From contig NZ_FNUC01000004.1 in the NCBI RefSeq assembly GCF_900106035.1, positions 2,046,001 through 2,110,000 of the forward strand: a stretch of DNA of 64,000 nucleotides. The letters run 5' to 3'. Source of the DNA: Jiangella alba (lineage in GTDB: Bacteria; Actinomycetota; Actinomycetes; Jiangellales; Jiangellaceae). Below, one piece after another: positions 8,364 through 16,572 of the stretch (position 1 is the stretch's first letter; each line of letters opens with the position of its first letter). Below the pieces are notes generated by a model. It was not told the DNA's origin, did no database searches, and worked only from the letters and a program-made list of their open reading frames with translations. The position numbers and the translations under genes were made by a program.

Positions 8364-8595
8364 GCGTGGATCCTCCTGGGTCGCCGCCGAAGGCCGACGG
8401 CTCTTAGCACTCTCAACCCTCGACTGCCAAGAATAATGCCCGGTCCGACCCGGCATTGTCCACGCGGGCATCTCCGGCCCGCGCGCACGGCCTGTCCGCC
8501 GCGGCCGGCTGCCTGCCCCCGCCGCACGACCCCACCCGATGCCCAGCCGCCTGAACGCCGTCGGAGGCTGTTCGTGCGCGCGGCCGCCTGGGTAT

Positions 8596-8643
8596 GGCCC
8601 GCCCCGGTCCGGGAGGGACCCCACCCTACGGGTGGGCACCGAC
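8596..8643 (-). repeat. Dispersed GC-rich repeat, copy D (minus orientation)
   Basis: Read on the minus strand it starts GTCGGTGCCC and continues ACCCGTAGGGTGGGG, then TCCCTCCCGGACC. It shares the first 24 positions (with one A/G change) with the copies at 12668-12727, 29869-29929 and 34846-34900 but diverges after that. It contains the imperfect palindrome GCCC(A/G)CCC-GTA-GGGTGGG. It lies in the gap between the FmdB gene and the next minus-strand gene. Confidence 0.75.
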
Positions 8644-8651
8644 AGTCGCGT

Positions 8652-9350
8652 TCACGTTTGCACGGCGACGACGACGCCCACAGCGGCGACGGCCCAGAGC
8701 ACGCTGGCCAGCGTCCCGATGATGAACCGTTCCGCCGCCGCGGGCCGGCGCAGCTCCGGATAGCGGCCGAGTCCCTTGACGCCCAGGACGAGCGCGAGCC
8801 CTTCCGGCCAGCCGGCGAGCAGGGTGACGGCGACGGCGACGCGCTCGAGGGCGCCGATGGACGTGCCGCCGCGCAGGGTCTCCGGGTCGGACACGGCCGC
8901 CGTGGCGTCGCCGCCCACGCCGTCGCCGCCCGCTCCGCCATCGTCCGCGGACCCGATGCCGACGGACTCGGCGTCAGCGGCACCGACGTGAACGGACCCG
9001 GCGCCGACGGCTCCGACGTTGACGGACCCGGCGACGGAGGGCGCGGTGATGGAGGACCCGAGGTCGGCGGTGCGGCGGTCGGCGACCCGGAGCAGCGCCG
9101 TCGCGATGACGCTGCCGCCCGTGACCGCGGCGACGACGGCGGCCGCACGGGCGAAGTTGAGCAGTCCGTCGCCGGCCGGATCGCCGCCGAGTCCGAACAG
9201 CGCCGCCGCTCCGGCCAGCACGATCGGCACCGCGGCCGCGGCCAGCCACGTCGCCGTTCCGGCCGAGGGCCGGCGGTGCTCGACGGCGTACCAGACGACG
9301 GCTCCGGCCACGGCTGCGGCGGCGAGCAGGACCACCGCTGCGACGGTCAT
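8652..9350 (-). CDS. Hypothetical multi-pass membrane protein
   Basis: A 232-aa protein with hydrophobic segments near residues 3-20, 33-55, 63-85, about 163-180 and 208-230. Between the third and fourth lies a Gly/Ala/Ser/Val-rich stretch (about 100-150) with an imperfect repeat of the type GSVNVGA, GSVHVGA, ESVGIGS, probably a flexible loop. The ATG (9348-9350) overlaps the TGA of the upstream regulator-like gene in an ATGA junction, so the two are almost surely co-translated. No family was recognised. The partner gene suggests a signalling pair, but this is inference only. Confidence 0.7.
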   Translation of the reverse strand: MTVAAVVLLAAAAVAGAVVWYAVEHRRPSAGTATWLAAAAVPIVLAGAAALFGLGGDPAGDGLLNFARAAAVVAAVTGGSVIATALLRVADRRTADLGSSITAPSVAGSVNVGAVGAGSVHVGAADAESVGIGSADDGGAGGDGVGGDATAAVSDPETLRGGTSIGALERVAVAVTLLAGWPEGLALVLGVKGLGRYPELRRPAAAERFIIGTLASVLWAVAAVGVVVAVQT

Positions 9351-9934
9351 GCGGCCTCCTGGAGCAGCCGCGTCACGACCGGCCGGGCGTCGCGTTCCTG
9401 CTGCCAGAGCGCGACCGCGAGCCGCTGCCCGACGGCTTGGCGGGTGACGCCGAGGATGTCGGCGGCTTCGGCGAAGGTGTGGCCGGCCTCGACGAGGTCG
9501 ACGGCGGCCCAGCCGGCGGCGCTGCGCCGTGCGATGACGGCCGCGACGAGCGTCAGGACGGCGTCGGCCTCTTGCGCGCGCTCGGGGTCGGTCCCGGCGA
9601 CGGCGACGTGTTGCGGCCGCAGCTTGGCGGCGTCGAGCGCTTCGCGGGCGTGGATGAACGCGGGCCCGCGCGCGGACCGGGTGCTGCCGGGCAGCGGCTC
9701 CTCGACCGGCCCCGCGCCGATGCCGACGCTCCACGCGTCGACCCGCAGCAGCAGCAGCGCGGCGTCGACGGCGGCGTCGGGCTCGGCGAGCACGCCCTGG
9801 AACTCGTCGCCGGCGGTGCGCTCGAACGTGAGCAGCGGCTCGTGCACCAGCTGCTTCAGCGTGGACAGGGCGTCCTCGACCAGGTCGCGGCCGCGGCGGC
9901 TGCCGCGTTGGTCGACGGTCAGGACGAACGGCAC
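9347..9934 (-). CDS. SatD-like protein with C-terminal helix-turn-helix
   Basis: A 195-aa cytoplasmic protein. The N-terminal part begins PFVLTVDQRGSRRG and then has TFERTAGDEFQGVL, which resembles the SatD/GGDEF-like fold of small actinobacterial regulators (RTAGDEF as the core motif). The C-terminal part has a helix-turn-helix (FAEAADILGVTRQAVGQRL, about 155-173) like region 4 of sigma factors. It probably links ligand sensing with DNA binding, but the ligand and targets are unknown. The GTG start lies 6 nt after TAGCCT (9941-9946), suggesting leaderless expression. It is coupled to the following membrane-protein gene. Confidence 0.6.
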   Translation of the reverse strand: MPFVLTVDQRGSRRGRDLVEDALSTLKQLVHEPLLTFERTAGDEFQGVLAEPDAAVDAALLLLRVDAWSVGIGAGPVEEPLPGSTRSARGPAFIHAREALDAAKLRPQHVAVAGTDPERAQEADAVLTLVAAVIARRSAAGWAAVDLVEAGHTFAEAADILGVTRQAVGQRLAVALWQQERDARPVVTRLLQEAA

Positions 9935-10060
9935 AGTGCAAGGCTACGGCCTGGCGTCCACAGGTGCAAGGCTGAGGGCTTTCTTCACCGGGAGGAAACC
10001 CCAAGGCCTTGCCGTCGAGGCACACCGGTGACGGCAGTCAGGCCGCCGTGATCGGTCGCC

Positions 10061-10066
10061 TAGTCT
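10061..10066 (+). promoter_or_regulatory. -10 element TAGTCT of the penicillin-acylase gene
   Basis: TAGTCT is followed by 6 nt and then the GTG of the acylase gene, a textbook leaderless arrangement. No Shine-Dalgarno sequence is present before the GTG. No clear -35 hexamer is seen. Confidence 0.55.
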
Positions 10067-10072
10067 GTCCCG

Positions 10073-12637
10073 GTGACTCGTCGCCGCATCGCCGCCGGGC
10101 TCGCCGTCCTGGCGGGCCTGGTCGTGCTGGCGCTCGTCGCCACGGCCTCGGTCGGCGTCTGGTCGGTGCGCCGCGCCTACCCCGACTACGACGGCTCCGC
10201 CGAGCTCCCGCGCCTGACGGCCGACGTCGAGGTGATCCGCGACGAGAACGGCATCCCGCACATCTACGCCGACACCGCCGAGGACCTGTTCCGGGCGCAG
10301 GCGTACGTGCACGCGCAGGACCGCTTCTGGCAGATGGACTTCCGGCGTCACGTCACGTCGGGCCGGCTGTCGGAGCTGTTCGGCGAGGACCAGGTCGAGA
10401 CCGACGCGTTCGTCCGGACGCTCGGCTGGACCGACGTCGCGCGCGCGGAGTTGCCGCTGATCAGCCCGGAGAGCCGGCGCTACTTCGACGCGTACGCCGA
10501 CGGCGTCAACGCCTGGCTCGACCACACCGACGGCGGCGAGCGCGGCCTCGCCTACACGCTGCTCGGCCTGACCGGCGGCGACGACGCGCCCAGCCGCTGG
10601 ACCCCGGTCGACTCGCTGAGCTGGCTGAAGGCGATGGCGTGGGACCTGCGCGGCAACATGCAGGACGAGCTGAGCCGGTCGCTGATCGCGGGCAGCGGCC
10701 TTCCCGCCGACCGCGTCGAGCAGCTCTGGCCCGAATCGCCGAGCGAGCTCACGCCGCCGATCGTCCCGGACGAGTACGTCTCACCGCGGCTGCCCGACAC
10801 GCTGAACGGGCCTGACGGCACACCGGTGCCGCTGGCGCCCGCCGCGGCCGACGCCATCCAGCGCGCCGCCGACGGCCTCGACGCCGCGCCGGTCACGTTC
10901 GGCGACGGTGACGGCGTCGGCTCGAACTCGTGGGTGGTCGCCGGCGACCACACCGAGTCCGGCGCGCCGCTGCTGGCCAACGACCCGCACCTGGCGCCGT
11001 CGATGCCGTCGATCTGGTACCAGGTCGGCCTGCACTGCCGCGACGTCGGCCCGGCCTGCCCGTTCGACGTCGTCGGCTACTCGTTCGCCGGGCTGCCGGG
11101 CGTGATCATCGGCCACAACCAGGACGTCGCCTGGGGGTTCACCAACCTCAGCCCGGACGTCACCGATCTCTACCTCGAGCAGGTCCGCGGCAACTCCTAC
11201 CTCGTCGGCGACGACTGGGTGCCGCTGGAGGTGCGCGAAGAGACCATCCGGGTGGCCGGCGGCGACGACGTCACCATCACCGTCCGCCGCACCCGGCACG
11301 GCCCGCTCATCTCCGAGCGCGACGACGACATCGAGGACGTCGGCGGCGAGGCGCGGGTCGAGGCCGAGCCACCGCCGGACGACGGGTACGAGGTCGCGCT
11401 GCGCTGGACGGCGCTCGATCCGGGCCGCACGGCCGACGCGATCTTCGCGCTGAACCGGGCCGGCGACTGGGAGTCGTTCCGCTCCGCGGCCTCGATGTTC
11501 GACGTCCCGTCGCAGAACCTCGTCTACGCCGACACCGACGGCAACATCGGCTACCAGGCGCCCGGGCGCATCCCCGTCCGCACCAGCTACGACGGCCGCT
11601 ACCCGGTGCCCGGCTGGACCGGCACGTACGAGTGGGCCGGCTACATCCCGTTCGCCAGCCTGCCCAGCGTGCTCAACCCGGCGCAGGGGTACGTCGTCAC
11701 GGCGAACCAGCCGGTCACCAGCGACCGCTACCCGTTCCTGCTCACCGGCGACTTCGATCCCGGGCATCGGGCCGGGCGCATCAACGACCTGCTGGCCGAG
11801 CGCGTCGACAGCGGCGAGCCGGTCGGCGTCGAGGACATGGCGGCGATCCAGCTGGACTCCTACAGCGACGCCGCCGACATCCTGGTGCCGTACCTGCTGG
11901 AGCTCGACGCGCCCGAGGGCTACTACGGCGACGGCCTGCGGCTGCTGCGCGACTGGGACAAGTCGATGACGGCCGACTCCGCGGCGGCCGCCTACTTCAA
12001 CGCCGTCTGGCGCAACCTGCTCGAGCTGACCTTCCACGACGAGCTGCCCGAGGACGAGTGGCCCGACGGCGGCGGCCGCTGGTTCGAGGTCGTGCGCAAC
12101 CTGCTGCAGGTGCCCACCGACTCGTTCTGGGACGACGTCAGCAGCGAGAACGTCACCGAGACGCGCGACATCATCCTGGTCGAGGCGGCCCGCGACGCGC
12201 GCGACGAGATGACCCGCGAGCAGGGCAAGGACGCGTCCAAGTGGGAGTGGGGCCGGCTGCACGGGCTGGAGCTGACCGAGCCGACGTTCGGCACGTCCGA
12301 CATCGGGCTGGTCGAGTGGCTGTTCAACCGCGGGCCGGTCGAGGTGGGTGGCGGCGGCTCGATCGTGCTGGCCAACGCGTGGGACGCGGCCGAGGGCTAC
12401 GAGACGGTGTGGTCGCCGTCCATGCGCATGATCGTCGACCTCGACGACCTCGACGCGTCGCGCTGGATCGACCTCACCGGCATCAGCGGTCACCCGTTCC
12501 ACGACAACTACTGGGACCAGACCGAGCTGTGGCGCGACGGTGAGACGCTGCCGATGCGCTGGGACGAGGACGGCGTCCGCGACGCCGGCGAGCACACGTT
12601 CACCTTCCGGCCCACCGAGCCGTCGGCGTCGCCCTAG
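10073..12637 (+). CDS. Penicillin-acylase-family (Ntn-hydrolase) amidase
   Basis: An 854-aa exported N-terminal-nucleophile hydrolase precursor that cleaves amide bonds, possibly of acyl-homoserine lactones, beta-lactams or lipopeptides; the substrate is unknown. An N-terminal membrane segment (about 6-28) should act as signal or anchor. The alpha region starts near 45 (VIRDENGIPHIYA, then AYVHAQDRFWQMD). The beta-chain nucleophile is Ser284 in GVGSNSWVV, preceded by the spacer peptide that is removed by self-cleavage. LLANDPHL and PGVIIGHNQDVAWGFTN are further family motifs. The length is normal. It is a lone gene, convergent with the 5-FTHF cyclo-ligase gene, with a dispersed repeat between them. 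Confidence 0.92.
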   Translation: MTRRRIAAGLAVLAGLVVLALVATASVGVWSVRRAYPDYDGSAELPRLTADVEVIRDENGIPHIYADTAEDLFRAQAYVHAQDRFWQMDFRRHVTSGRLSELFGEDQVETDAFVRTLGWTDVARAELPLISPESRRYFDAYADGVNAWLDHTDGGERGLAYTLLGLTGGDDAPSRWTPVDSLSWLKAMAWDLRGNMQDELSRSLIAGSGLPADRVEQLWPESPSELTPPIVPDEYVSPRLPDTLNGPDGTPVPLAPAAADAIQRAADGLDAAPVTFGDGDGVGSNSWVVAGDHTESGAPLLANDPHLAPSMPSIWYQVGLHCRDVGPACPFDVVGYSFAGLPGVIIGHNQDVAWGFTNLSPDVTDLYLEQVRGNSYLVGDDWVPLEVREETIRVAGGDDVTITVRRTRHGPLISERDDDIEDVGGEARVEAEPPPDDGYEVALRWTALDPGRTADAIFALNRAGDWESFRSAASMFDVPSQNLVYADTDGNIGYQAPGRIPVRTSYDGRYPVPGWTGTYEWAGYIPFASLPSVLNPAQGYVVTANQPVTSDRYPFLLTGDFDPGHRAGRINDLLAERVDSGEPVGVEDMAAIQLDSYSDAADILVPYLLELDAPEGYYGDGLRLLRDWDKSMTADSAAAAYFNAVWRNLLELTFHDELPEDEWPDGGGRWFEVVRNLLQVPTDSFWDDVSSENVTETRDIILVEAARDARDEMTREQGKDASKWEWGRLHGLELTEPTFGTSDIGLVEWLFNRGPVEVGGGGSIVLANAWDAAEGYETVWSPSMRMIVDLDDLDASRWIDLTGISGHPFHDNYWDQTELWRDGETLPMRWDEDGVRDAGEHTFTFRPTEPSASP

Positions 12638-12667
12638 CCGGGACGTTCCGTGGACCGCGTGAATTCA

Positions 12668-12727
12668 CGTGGTACGTAGACCCCTCCCCGGGCCCGGGTT
12701 GGGCCCACCCTACGGGCGGGCACCGAC
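12668..12727 (-). repeat. Dispersed GC-rich repeat, copy C (minus orientation)
   Basis: On the minus strand it reads GTCGGTGCCCGCCC-GTAGGG and ends near GGGGTCTACGTACCACG; nearly all of its 60 nt match copy A at 29869-29929. It lies in the convergent gap between the acylase gene and the 5-FTHF cyclo-ligase gene, as copies A and B do between other convergent genes. A 12-bp palindrome CGTGAATTCACG (12658-12669) touches its end. Confidence 0.85.
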
Positions 12728-12790
12728 AACGTCGGCCGAACGCGAATCGGGCCGCGGATGAAAGCGCTCACGGGACACGAGACCTGGCGC

Positions 12791-13387
12791 TCAGCGCAGC
12801 CGGTGCGCCCCACCCGGCGTGGCCGCGGCATCGACCGGGACGTCGTGCGGCTCGCGGGGGACCGGCATGTCCAGCACTTCGCCGTCGTGCAGCAGCACGC
12901 AGGTGAACGCCGGCGGCGACGACGCGAGCTGCCGGGCCAGCACGCGGTCGTAGGACCCGCCGCCCCGCCCCAGCCGGTGCCCCCGCCGGTCGACGGCCAG
13001 GCCGGGCACCAGCAGCACGGCCGCCGCCGTCACCGCGTCCGGTCCGAGCCGCTCGCCGTCGGGCTCGAGCAGCCCCCGCGCCGCCGGCACCAGACCGCGC
13101 GGCCCGGTGTACCGGGCCCAGTCGAGGTCGCCGCCGGGCAGCAGCACCGGCAGCAGCACGTCGACGCCGTCGTCGCTGAGCGCCTCGACGAGCGGCCCGG
13201 TGCCGGGCTCGCGTCCGACAGACACGTACAGAGCGACCGTCGACGCCGCGGCCACCTCGGGCAGACCGAGTACGACGTCGCGCAACCGGCCCGCGGCCGC
13301 CGCCAGCGCCGTGGCGTCGAGTTCGCGGCGGCGGGTCAGGATGCGCTCGCGCAACGCCCGCTTGGCCTCGCGCACCGTCGTCGTCAC
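12791..13387 (-). CDS. 5-formyltetrahydrofolate cyclo-ligase
   Basis: A 198-aa cytoplasmic enzyme that uses ATP to convert 5-formyl-THF to 5,10-methenyl-THF, returning stored folate to one-carbon metabolism. Family motifs are VREAKRALRERIL at the start, ALYVSVGREPGT in the middle and GHRLGRGGGSYDRVL as the ATP/folate-binding signature. The chosen start is the GTG at 13385-13387, because TACGGT (13394-13399) lies 6 nt upstream (leaderless); the longer frame to 13417 would begin before that promoter. It is divergent from galU with 68 nt between the starts, and this neighbourhood with galU and glp is, from memory, conserved in actinomycetes. Confidence 0.93.
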   Translation of the reverse strand: MTTTVREAKRALRERILTRRRELDATALAAAAGRLRDVVLGLPEVAAASTVALYVSVGREPGTGPLVEALSDDGVDVLLPVLLPGGDLDWARYTGPRGLVPAARGLLEPDGERLGPDAVTAAAVLLVPGLAVDRRGHRLGRGGGSYDRVLARQLASSPPAFTCVLLHDGEVLDMPVPREPHDVPVDAAATPGGAHRLR

Positions 13388-13442
13388 CCCTTCACCGTAC
13401 GGCCGATCGCACGTCACCCTTCTGACTGTCCGCCGGTCTTTG

Positions 13443-13448
13443 TAGGGT
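13443..13448 (+). promoter_or_regulatory. galU operon promoter (-10 TAGGGT)
   Basis: TAGGGT lies 7 nt before the galU ATG, with CTGACT about 16-17 nt upstream as a possible -35. It would drive the operon galU-glp-moaC-mogA-rimJ as a leaderless mRNA. Confidence 0.5.
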
Positions 13449-13455
13449 GACGCCC

Positions 13456-14391
13456 ATGACTGCAGCGCACACGGGACAGCACGGCGCGGTGACGAAGGTG
13501 GTCATCCCGGTCGCGGGCCTCGGCACGAGGTTCCTGCCGGCCACCAAGGCGACGCCGAAGGAGATGCTGCCGGTCGTCGACAAGCCGGCCATCCAGTACG
13601 TCGTCGAGGAGGCGGTCGCGGCGGGACTGTCCGACGTGCTGCTGGTCACCGGGCGCAACAAGGACGCCATCGAGAACCACTTCGACCGCGCCTGGGAGCT
13701 CGAGAAGGCGCTCGAGGCCAAGGGCGACCAAGAGCGGCTGCGACGGGTCATGAAGTCGCAGGTCCTGGGCGACATCCACTACGTCCGCCAGGGCGACCCC
13801 CGTGGCCTCGGCCACGCCGTCCTCTGCGGCGCGCTGCACGTCGGCAACGAGCCGTTCGCCGTCATGCTCGGCGACGACCTCATCGATCCCCGCGACCCCC
13901 TGTTGCCGCACATGCTCGACGTCCAGAAGCGCCACGGCGGCAGCGTCATCGCGCTCATCGAGGTCCCGGCCGAGCTGGCTCACATGTACGGCTGCGCATC
14001 CGTCGAGCCGGCCGAGGACGACGTCATGCGGGTCACCGACCTCGTCGAGAAGCCCGAGCCCGGCACCGCGCCGAGCAATCTCGCCGTCATCGGCCGGTAC
14101 GTGCTGAATCCGGCCGTCTTCGACGTGCTGCGCCAGACCGAGCCCGGCCGCGGCGGCGAGATCCAGCTGACCGACGCGCTCAAGACGCTCGCCGACATGC
14201 CCGCTGACCAGGGCGGCGGCGTCCACGCGGTGGTGTTCCGCGGCCGCCGCTACGACACTGGCGACCGCCTCGACTACCTGCGCACCATCGTCAGCCTGGC
14301 CAGCGAGCGCAGCGACCTCGGCGTCGACTTCCGTGCGTTCCTGCGCGAGTTCGTTGCGCAGCTTCCCCCGAGGTTGAGGATGACTGAGTGA
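13456..14391 (+). CDS. galU: UTP-glucose-1-phosphate uridylyltransferase
   Basis: A 311-aa cytoplasmic enzyme making UDP-glucose from UTP and glucose-1-phosphate for cell-envelope glycans and trehalose. The nucleotide-binding motif GLGTRFLPATKATPKEMLP begins at residue 21, and VEEAVAAGLSDVLLVTGRNK, FAVMLGDDLI and GRGGEIQLTDAL are further GalU signatures. The ATG at 13456 follows TAGGGT by 7 nt; a GTG at 13447 lies inside the promoter and is less likely. Its TGA overlaps the GTG of glp by 3 nt in a GTGA junction, so it is the first gene of a five-gene operon. Confidence 0.97.
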   Translation: MTAAHTGQHGAVTKVVIPVAGLGTRFLPATKATPKEMLPVVDKPAIQYVVEEAVAAGLSDVLLVTGRNKDAIENHFDRAWELEKALEAKGDQERLRRVMKSQVLGDIHYVRQGDPRGLGHAVLCGALHVGNEPFAVMLGDDLIDPRDPLLPHMLDVQKRHGGSVIALIEVPAELAHMYGCASVEPAEDDVMRVTDLVEKPEPGTAPSNLAVIGRYVLNPAVFDVLRQTEPGRGGEIQLTDALKTLADMPADQGGGVHAVVFRGRRYDTGDRLDYLRTIVSLASERSDLGVDFRAFLREFVAQLPPRLRMTE

Positions 14392-15614
14392 AGCGCGTCG
14401 CCGACCATCTCTCGGACATCCTCGCGGCGGTCCGGCCGCTGAGCGAGCTCGACTTCCAGCTGCTCGACGCCCACGGCTGCGTCCTCACCGAGGACGTCAT
14501 CGCGCCGTGGTCCCTGCCGCAGTTCGACAACACCGCCATGGACGGCTATGCCGTGGTGGCCGACGACGTCGCCGGTGCGTCCGCCGACGAGCCGGTCGAG
14601 CTGCCCGTCGTCGCCGACATCCCGGCCGGCGACGCCCGGGTCAACGCCATCGGGCCGGGGCTGGCCGCGCGCATCATGACCGGCGCGCCGATGCCGTCCG
14701 GCGCCGACGCCATCGTGCCGGTCGAAGACACCGACGCCGGCACGGTCCGGGTCCGCATCAACGCTCCGGCCAAGCCGGGCGCGCACATCCGGCGGGCCGG
14801 CGGCGACGTCCAGGAGGGCGACGTCGTGCTGGGCGCCGGGACGTACCTCGGCGCCGCGCAGATCGGCCTGCTCGCCGCCGTCGGCCGCGACCGCGTCGTG
14901 GTGCGCCCGCGCCCCCGCGTCGTCGTCGTCTCCACGGGCAGCGAGCTGGTCGAGCCCGGCTACCCGCTGAGCGCCGGGCAGATCTCCGAGTCCAACTCGT
15001 TCACGCTGACGGCCGCCGCGCGCGAGGCCGGCGCCGTCGCCTACCGCGTCCCGCCGGTCCCCGACGACAAGGACCGCCTGCTCGGCCTCATCGAGGACCA
15101 GTTGATCCGCGCCGACATGGTCATCACCACCGGCGGGGTCAGCGCCGGCGCCTACGACATCGTCAAAGAGGTGCTCTCCGGCCTCGGCACCGTGAAGTTC
15201 GACGCCGTCGCCATGCAGCCGGGCAAGCCGCAGGGCTTCGGCACCATCGGCGACGACCGCACGCCGATCTTCGCGCTCCCCGGCAACCCGGTCAGCGCGT
15301 TCGTCTCGTTCGAGGTGTTCGTGCGCCCGGCCATCCGCAAGATGCTCGGCTCGCCGCGGCTGCACCGTCCCAGTGCGAAGGCCGTCCTGCAAGAGCGGCT
15401 GCGCTCGCCCGAGGGCCGGCGGCAGTTCGCCCGGGCACGCGTGCAGACCGCGCAGGACGGGTCGTACCAGGTGCGGCCCATCGGCGCGCAGCAGTCGCAC
15501 CTCATGGGCGACCTCGCCTACGCCAACGCGCTGATCGTCGTGCCCGAGCACGTCACCGAGGTCGCGGCCGGCCAGGTCGTCGACACCGTCCTGCTGGAAC
15601 GGCGGCGGGAATGA
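14388..15614 (+). CDS. moeA: Molybdopterin molybdotransferase (MoeA/Glp type)
   Basis: A 408-aa cytoplasmic enzyme that inserts molybdate into adenylylated molybdopterin, the last step of molybdenum-cofactor synthesis. It has the MoeA N-terminal signature DNTAMDGYAV (about 48-57), IMTGAPMPSGADAIVPVED, the MogA-like domain with STGSELVEPG and TTGGVSAG, and PGKPQGFG and LPGNPVSAFVSFEVFV near the active site. It starts by a 4-nt overlap with galU and ends by a 4-nt overlap with moaC (ATGA). In actinomycetes this copy next to galU is often called glp. Confidence 0.95.
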   Translation: MKRVADHLSDILAAVRPLSELDFQLLDAHGCVLTEDVIAPWSLPQFDNTAMDGYAVVADDVAGASADEPVELPVVADIPAGDARVNAIGPGLAARIMTGAPMPSGADAIVPVEDTDAGTVRVRINAPAKPGAHIRRAGGDVQEGDVVLGAGTYLGAAQIGLLAAVGRDRVVVRPRPRVVVVSTGSELVEPGYPLSAGQISESNSFTLTAAAREAGAVAYRVPPVPDDKDRLLGLIEDQLIRADMVITTGGVSAGAYDIVKEVLSGLGTVKFDAVAMQPGKPQGFGTIGDDRTPIFALPGNPVSAFVSFEVFVRPAIRKMLGSPRLHRPSAKAVLQERLRSPEGRRQFARARVQTAQDGSYQVRPIGAQQSHLMGDLAYANALIVVPEHVTEVAAGQVVDTVLLERRRE

Positions 15615-16084
15615 GCTCTGGCTTCACCCACCTGGACGATCAGGGTGCGGCGCGCATGGTCGACGTCTCCGGCAAGGACGTGACGGTCCGGACGGCGACG
15701 GCGTCGGGTCGCGTGCTGGTCGCGCCGGCCGTGGTCGCGGCGTTACGGGCCGGTGACGTGCCCAAGGGCGACGCGCTCGCCGTCGCGCGGCTGGCCGGCA
15801 TCATGGGCGCGAAGAAGACGCCCGACCTCGTTCCGCTGTGTCACCCGCTGGCGCTGCACGGCGTCGACGTGTCGCTGGACGTTCTGGACGACGCCGTGCG
15901 CATCGTCGCCGTCGTGCGCACCGCCGACCGCACCGGCGTCGAGATGGAGGCGCTGACCGCCGTCGCGACTGCCGCGCTGACCGTCGTCGACATGGTGAAG
16001 TCCATCGACAAGGGCGCCGTCATCACGGACGTCCGCATCGAGGAGAAGACCGGCGGCAAGTCCGGGACCTGGCGGCGAGCATGA
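15611..16084 (+). CDS. moaC: Cyclic pyranopterin monophosphate synthase
   Basis: A 157-aa enzyme that, with MoaA, converts GTP-derived 3',8-cyclo-7,8-dihydro-GTP to cPMP, the first molybdenum-cofactor intermediate. FTHLDDQGAARMVDVSGK at the start, KKTPDLVPLCHPL, and VEMEALTAVATAALTVVDMV plus KSIDKGA are the family motifs, including the conserved Lys/Asp residues of the active site. Its ATG overlaps the glp stop and its TGA overlaps the mogA ATG. moaA is not in the window. Confidence 0.97.
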   Translation: MSSGFTHLDDQGAARMVDVSGKDVTVRTATASGRVLVAPAVVAALRAGDVPKGDALAVARLAGIMGAKKTPDLVPLCHPLALHGVDVSLDVLDDAVRIVAVVRTADRTGVEMEALTAVATAALTVVDMVKSIDKGAVITDVRIEEKTGGKSGTWRRA

Positions 16085-16572
16085 GAGCCCTGGTCGTGAC
16101 GGTGTCCACGCGCGCGGCCACGGGGGTGTACGAGGACCGCGGGGGACCGCTGATCGTCGCGGGACTGAGCGACGCGGGGTTCGAGGTGTCCGAGCCGGTC
16201 GTCGTGCCCGACGGCGACGACGTCGGGGCCGCGCTGCGTTCTGCCGTCGCCGAGGGCTACGACGTCGTCGTCACCACGGGCGGCACCGGGCTCAGCCCGA
16301 CCGACCACACGCCCGAGCAGACCCGTCACGTTCTCGACGCCGAGGTCCCGGGGCTGGCCGAGGCGATCCGCGCCTACGGCGTCGCCGCCGGCGTGCCCAC
16401 CGCCGCGCTCTCCCGCGGCGTCGCCGGACGGGCCGGCCGCACGCTGATCGTCAACCTCCCGGGCTCGCCCGGCGGCGTGCGCGACGGTCTCGCCGTCCTC
16501 ACGCCGGTCCTCCCGCACGCCGTCGACCAGCTCCGCGGCGGCGACCACGACCGTCCGGGCGGTGGGTCGTGA
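16081..16572 (+). CDS. mog: Molybdopterin adenylyltransferase (MogA/MoaB family)
   Basis: A 163-aa cytoplasmic enzyme that adenylates molybdopterin before metal insertion. VVTVSTRAATGVYEDRGG at the start, VVTTGGTGLSPTDHTPEQT as the substrate-binding signature, and LIVNLPGSPGGVRDGL near the end are typical of the MogA/MoaB fold. The ATG overlaps the moaC stop and the final codons overlap the GTG of the next gene. It works with the upstream MoeA in the same pathway. Confidence 0.95.
   Translation: MRALVVTVSTRAATGVYEDRGGPLIVAGLSDAGFEVSEPVVVPDGDDVGAALRSAVAEGYDVVVTTGGTGLSPTDHTPEQTRHVLDAEVPGLAEAIRAYGVAAGVPTAALSRGVAGRAGRTLIVNLPGSPGGVRDGLAVLTPVLPHAVDQLRGGDHDRPGGGS

Noticed and set aside
10781-12595. 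604-aa minus-strand frame opposite the acylase gene
   Set aside because: Antisense shadow; composition (RRVEV, GDRP repeats) is that of GC-rich noncoding frames.
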